Source: a bacterium
GTDB lineage: Bacteria; Auribacterota; Auribacteria; Auribacterales; Auribacteraceae
Length of the DNA stretch: 9,590 bases
Assembly: GCA_021161885.1 (NCBI GenBank)
Contig: JAGGZS010000297.1
Span: 1 to 9,590, forward strand
Reading direction: 5' to 3'
Below are positions 7,069-9,590 of this stretch, one piece after another. The position numbers were made by a program, and so were the translations under genes. Below the pieces are notes generated by a model. It was not told the DNA's origin. It saw nothing but the letters and a program-made list of their open reading frames with translations, and searched no databases. The stretch's first letter is position 1, and each line of letters opens with the position of its first letter.

Positions 7069-8340
7069 ATGGACAGATTAATCTCCAAAATAATCACAAT
7101 ACTTTTTTTGATAACTTTATACACGGCTGCCTGCCGCGCGGATATATTGGTTCCTATGGACGATACCCAGTCCGACCATTTAAAGGCATACGGGTTAGCG
7201 TATTGGGCACTGCAACCGCCTCGGGAAATTACAGTGAAATGGTTACTGAACTACAGGGGAGGTTCGTTCCTGTTTCCAGATAATCAGGATATCATATCTA
7301 AATCAAATATTATGGGGGTGTCCTATGAGTTTAAATCGCCCGGACAGGTAAAAGAAATCGAAAAAGAGATAGAAAACAATAATATGAATATTGTCCTTTT
7401 GGAAAAAGCGCCTAAAATAGCTGTTTACACCCCGCCTATAGATCAACCGTGGGACGATGCGGTTATTCTCGCTTTGGAATACGCAGAGATACCGTTTGAT
7501 AAAATATGGGACAACGAGGTGCTTGAAGGAAAACTTAGCGAATATGATTGGCTTCATTTGCATCATGAAGATTTTACAGGGCAATTGGGTAAATTTTTCG
7601 CTGTTTTCAGGCATACGAGTTGGTATATTGCCTTTGAGCAATATAATCTTAAGACTGCAAAAATGTTCGGTTACAAAACCATCCCCGAACTCAAGGCGCA
7701 AGTCGCTTTGGCAATAAGGGAATATGTTGAACGGGGCGGATTTTTGTTTGCTATGTGTGCCGCCACGGATACGCTCGATATTGCTCTTAGCGCATATAAG
7801 ACAGATATTGTGCCTCAGGAAATTGACGGAACTCCTATCGATCCGAATTATGCCGGCAAACTTGATTTCTCAAAAACATTTGCATTTGAGAAGTTTAATA
7901 TTATAACCAAACCTGAAATATACGAATATTCCGATATAGACGTAAGCAGCGAAAATTACAGCAATGCCCATGAAAAAGAGGATTTTACCCTGTTTGAATT
8001 CGCGGCTAAATATGATCCGGTTCCTACGATGTTAACCCAATGCCATAGGCGCATTATAAAAGGGTTTCTCGGACAGACAACTTGTTTCTTAAAAGATAAA
8101 ATTAAAGACAACATAATTATCATGGGTGAAGTGAAAGGGGAAAATAAAGCTAAATATATTCACGGCACACTCGGTAAAGGAACATTTTCTTTCTACGGCG
8201 GGCATGACCCTGAAGATTACGCTCACGAAGTTTATGAAGCGCCGACAAATTTGATCTTCTATAAAAATTCTCCCGGATACCGTTTAATACTTAATAATGT
8301 TTTGTTTCCGGCGGCAAAAAAAGAAAAACTTAAAACTTGA
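7069..8340 (+). CDS. Exported protein with class I glutamine-amidotransferase-like core
   Basis: This is a 423-residue protein with a signal peptide (residues 1-24, a hydrophobic stretch ending TAACRA, cleavage before Asp25). TAAC is not a convincing lipobox. Databases often label relatives 'asparagine synthetase B', as I recall, but no ATP-pyrophosphatase or Ntn-amidohydrolase domain is visible, so that name looks wrong. Conserved-looking blocks are DILVPMDDTQSDHLKAYGLA (25-44), WLLNYRGGSFLFP (58-70), a strand KIAVYTPP (116-123) opening an alpha/beta domain, YDWLHLHHEDFTG (159-171), and REYVERGGFLFAMCAATD (217-234). The last resembles the nucleophile elbow of class I amidotransferases, with Cys230 in the nucleophile position. 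Near the C-terminus is GKGTFSFYGGHDPEDY. These features recall the BPL_N/ThuA type of amidotransferase-like proteins. It lies 15 bases behind the TPR gene and is probably translated with it. The substrate is unknown, and activity through Cys230 is inference. Confidence 0.8.
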   Translation: MDRLISKIITILFLITLYTAACRADILVPMDDTQSDHLKAYGLAYWALQPPREITVKWLLNYRGGSFLFPDNQDIISKSNIMGVSYEFKSPGQVKEIEKEIENNNMNIVLLEKAPKIAVYTPPIDQPWDDAVILALEYAEIPFDKIWDNEVLEGKLSEYDWLHLHHEDFTGQLGKFFAVFRHTSWYIAFEQYNLKTAKMFGYKTIPELKAQVALAIREYVERGGFLFAMCAATDTLDIALSAYKTDIVPQEIDGTPIDPNYAGKLDFSKTFAFEKFNIITKPEIYEYSDIDVSSENYSNAHEKEDFTLFEFAAKYDPVPTMLTQCHRRIIKGFLGQTTCFLKDKIKDNIIIMGEVKGENKAKYIHGTLGKGTFSFYGGHDPEDYAHEVYEAPTNLIFYKNSPGYRLILNNVLFPAAKKEKLKT

Positions 8341-8387
8341 TTACTAATTCAGGTTTATTTATTTTGATTTAAAATATGGGTTGACTC

Positions 8388-8420
8388 AAAAGCATTAAAC
8401 CAAGGCGTTGCTTTTTGTTT
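8388..8420 (+). terminator. Rho-independent terminator of the TPR/amidotransferase-like operon
   Basis: AAAAGCA (8388-8394) pairs with TGCTTTT (8409-8415), and the loop contains a further small pairing AAC/GTT. The 3' arm runs into TTTTT-G-TTTT. It lies 48 bases after the stop codon of the amidotransferase-like gene. The minus strand has no T-run on its side, so it serves the plus strand only. The convergent MerR gene ends about 100 bases further on. The stem is AT-rich with few G-C pairs, hence moderate confidence. Confidence 0.45.
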
Positions 8421-8519
8421 TACCCTTGCTGATACAGAACAAAAACTTATTGATAAAATAATACTTAAATTTCAAATAACTATAGATAGAAAAACAAGAG
8501 GAAGATAGATAAGAAAATT

Positions 8520-9044
8520 TTAACTTGCGGATAACTCTCTTGATACCGTTTTGCGATATTTTTCAGATTCCTTTTTCCGTTTATAAAGTTGAAGCGCATT
8601 TATTTTTTCTTTTAAATCGAATGCGGCTTCGCTTATGTCAAGAAGCATATACTGTCCGCCTTTTTTAAGGCATTCTACAACTTCGTGATCATTAAAACAC
8701 ACATAAAACCCTTGGCTTGAATCAATAAGAATTCTTACGTTATGGCGCCCGTCAAGAGCGGCGTGAAAAGGTTTTTCAATATTATGCTGAGCCCTTAAAT
8801 ATTCTATAAACATCCTTATTTTATTGAACGACATACCTTTTCGTTTCAATTCCGATACAGCTTGCAGAGCTAAAACATCAAGAACCGAGTAACGTCTTCT
8901 CACCCATTTTTTTCGTGGGGTGGACCGGGTTACGCTTGGAGAAAACACACCTTCTATATCGTAATAGACAAGGTTATGCCTTTTTATGCTGGTTAGTTTT
9001 TCTACTTCGGATATCGTGTAGTATCCCTTATCCGCAATAAACAA
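8520..9044 (-). CDS. MerR-family transcriptional regulator with a TTG start
   Basis: This is a 174-residue DNA-binding regulator, counted from a TTG at 9044-9042. An in-frame ATG at 9149 would add 35 unconserved residues, but GGGAGG ends seven bases before the TTG, and MerR proteins begin just before the helix-turn-helix, so TTG is preferred. The winged HTH is clear: YYTISEVEKLTSIKRHNLVYYD (8-29, the second helix at KRHNLVYYD), a basic wing TPRKKWVRRRYS (42-53), then LDVLALQAVSELKRKGMSFNKIRMFIEYL. The C-terminal part (about 85-150) reads ILIDSSQGFYVCFND followed by GGQYMLLDI, a small beta-rich segment found after MerR HTHs in some bacteria. There is one Cys in that segment and no CxxC metal or redox signature, so a metal sensor of the classic MerR type is unlikely. 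It faces the operon 7069-8340 convergently, and no obvious target gene adjoins it. The ligand is unknown. Confidence 0.87.
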   Translation of the reverse strand: MFIADKGYYTISEVEKLTSIKRHNLVYYDIEGVFSPSVTRSTPRKKWVRRRYSVLDVLALQAVSELKRKGMSFNKIRMFIEYLRAQHNIEKPFHAALDGRHNVRILIDSSQGFYVCFNDHEVVECLKKGGQYMLLDISEAAFDLKEKINALQLYKRKKESEKYRKTVSRELSAS

Positions 9045-9049
9045 AGATG

Positions 9050-9057
9050 CTCCTCCC
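9050..9057 (-). promoter_or_regulatory. Ribosome-binding site that sets the MerR start at TTG
   Basis: On the minus strand this reads GGGAGGAG, a near-perfect Shine-Dalgarno core. It is placed five to seven bases before the TTG at 9044-9042, and no comparable sequence precedes the upstream ATG at 9149. It therefore decides the start. A TATAAT on the minus strand at 9140-9135 could be the promoter -10, but no good -35 accompanies it. Confidence 0.7.
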
Positions 9058-9194
9058 TTTTTTATTCCTGTCTGCCCTGCGGCAAATTTTGATAGATAAT
9101 TATTTGGATAGGATACTTTAAGCCTAAAACAAAGATTATAAAAAGTCAAGAAGAATTATTACACGGATTTTTATATATATCTGTTTGTTCCTCA

Positions 9195-9231
9195 ATAGTT
9201 GTCTCAACCTATAATACTCCCGGAAAATAGG
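9195..9231. repeat. Overlapping short inverted repeats between MerR and the IS debris
   Basis: ATAGTTG (9195-9201) faces CAACCTAT (9205-9212) with a three-base spacer and one bulged base. The right arm's CCTAT (9208-9212) also faces ATAGG (9227-9231). The two dyads share an arm. They could be part of the left end of the IS3-type element that begins hereabouts, or an operator for the nearby regulator. No opposite end is in the window for comparison, so the role is open. Confidence 0.3.
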
Positions 9232-9253
9232 ACCCGTGTATAAGGTGTAAATG

Positions 9254-9262
9254 TGGTATAAT
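9254..9262 (+). promoter_or_regulatory. Extended -10 promoter of the IS3-type orfA remnant
   Basis: TGGTATAAT is a perfect extended -10 element, 24 bases before the orfA ATG at 9287. No consensus -35 is present at the usual distance, which is common for extended -10 promoters. The transcript would run into the orfA remnant and then into the IS256-type fragment. Confidence 0.45.
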
Positions 9263-9286
9263 GAAACCATGAAAGGGAGGGTCATT

Positions 9287-9445
9287 ATGGCACGACGCCG
9301 ACAATTCGGGAGCAAGTTCAAAACTGAGGTTGTCATTGAGGCAATCAAAGGCGAGAAAACACTGAACGAAATTTCCAGCATATAGGGGGTTCATGCAAAC
9401 CAAATTTCCAACTGGAAGAAATACGGGCAATTCCCGCAACGGTAA
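9287..9445 (+). pseudogene. Broken IS3-family OrfA transposase remnant
   Basis: Starting at an ATG behind an excellent AAAGGGAGG ribosome-binding site, the frame reads MARRRQFGSKFKTEVVIEAI, then KGEKTLNEISSI, a TAG stop at 9383-9385, and then GVHANQISNWKK. This is the N-terminal helix-turn-helix of IS3-family OrfA, whose intact members read (from memory) like KTLNEIAxxYGVHPNQISxWKK. The stop falls where a Tyr codon is expected, so one base change explains it. After NWKK the homology ends: the frame reads YGQFPQR and stops at 9443-9445, whereas OrfA normally continues for about another 50 residues before orfB. The remainder has been replaced by IS256-type sequence in another frame. The gene is dead. 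It retains its 5' end, so the left end of the original IS3 element probably lies between about 9160 and 9250. Confidence 0.82.
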
Positions 9446-9590
9446 AAATACCAAAAAGATAATAACCGCTCAAGCGCCTTTGGAAATAAAAATTCCCCGC
9501 GACCGAACCTCGAGTTTTGAACCGAAAATTATTCCCAAACACAAAAAAAGATTCGACGGATTCGACAACAAAATCATATCCATGTACGCC
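9393..9590 (+). pseudogene. IS256/mutator-type transposase, 5'-truncated and cut by the window edge
   Basis: A reading frame open from an ATG at 9393 to the last base encodes 66 residues with clear homology to IS256 (transposase_mut) transposases: TGRNTGNSRNG (from about 9411), then PLEIKIPRDRTSSFEPKI and KHKKRFDGFDNKIISMYA. In intact family members of roughly 400 residues the NSRNG and PRDRxxxFEP blocks follow some 60-70 N-terminal residues, which are missing here and replaced by the IS3-type orfA. The DDE catalytic residues lie downstream of these blocks, outside the window, so I cannot tell whether the rest is intact. The ATG at 9393 has only a G-run three bases upstream, too close for good initiation. 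The truncated protein lacks part of the DNA-binding region, so activity is unlikely. I call it a pseudogene on that ground. Confidence 0.85.

Larger units (their letters stand above)
9205..9590 (+). mobile_element. Composite insertion-sequence debris (IS3 left part joined to IS256 interior)
   Basis: This stretch holds the promoter, ribosome-binding site and 5' part of an IS3-type element, followed without a gap by the interior of an IS256-type transposase gene. The left boundary is approximate: the sequence from about 9205 changes character, and its dyads could belong to an IS end, but no terminal repeat can be confirmed without the other end. No target-site duplication can be identified. Confidence 0.6.

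Noticed and set aside
9045..9149. Upstream ATG extension of the MerR protein
   Set aside because: The extra 35 residues show no MerR homology, no ribosome-binding site precedes the ATG, and GGGAGG sits ideally before the internal TTG.
9136..9542. Several overlapping minus-strand frames at the right end
   Set aside because: They are antisense to the IS3 OrfA and IS256 transposase remnants, whose plus-strand translations match known families.

Overview
This window comes from an AT-rich bacterial chromosome that I cannot place to a phylum. Purine-rich Shine-Dalgarno sequences (AAGGAG, GGGAGG), sigma70-like -10 boxes and two exported proteins with Sec-type signal peptides all point to a bacterium, probably diderm. 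The mixture of an archaeal-type phosphoglycerate mutase, a DUF1015 protein and a secreted pair of TPR and amidotransferase-like proteins fits deep-branching Gram-negative lineages, but this is only an impression.

Layout. Positions 95-562 encode a universal stress protein. Positions 754-1386 encode a HAD-superfamily hydrolase behind its own promoter (690-718). The 545-base gap after it is not empty: on the minus strand, 1499-1648 encodes a 49-residue protein with two CxxC knuckles, too short for most ORF thresholds. Positions 1932-3146 (2,3-bisphosphoglycerate-independent phosphoglycerate mutase, apgM type) and 3181-4476 (DUF1015 protein) form a close pair 34 bases apart. Positions 4567-7053 (828-residue exported TPR protein) and 7069-8340 (423-residue exported protein with a class I glutamine-amidotransferase-like core) are 15 bases apart and probably form a second operon that ends at a hairpin near 8388-8420. 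Positions 8520-9044 on the minus strand encode a MerR-type regulator that appears to start at TTG. The right end is insertion-sequence debris: a broken IS3-type orfA (9287-9445) runs directly into the interior of an IS256/mutator-type transposase in another frame, which continues past the window edge.

How the genes relate. The mutase is the one gene with a well-defined role (3-phosphoglycerate to 2-phosphoglycerate in lower glycolysis and gluconeogenesis). Its DUF1015 partner may be tied to the phosphoglycerate/serine branch. The TPR/amidotransferase-like pair should act together outside the cytoplasm, on an unknown substrate. I see no CRISPR array, tRNA, rRNA, prophage or recognisable defence system. 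The points most worth follow-up are the small zinc-ribbon gene, the secreted pair, and the IS3/IS256 junction.
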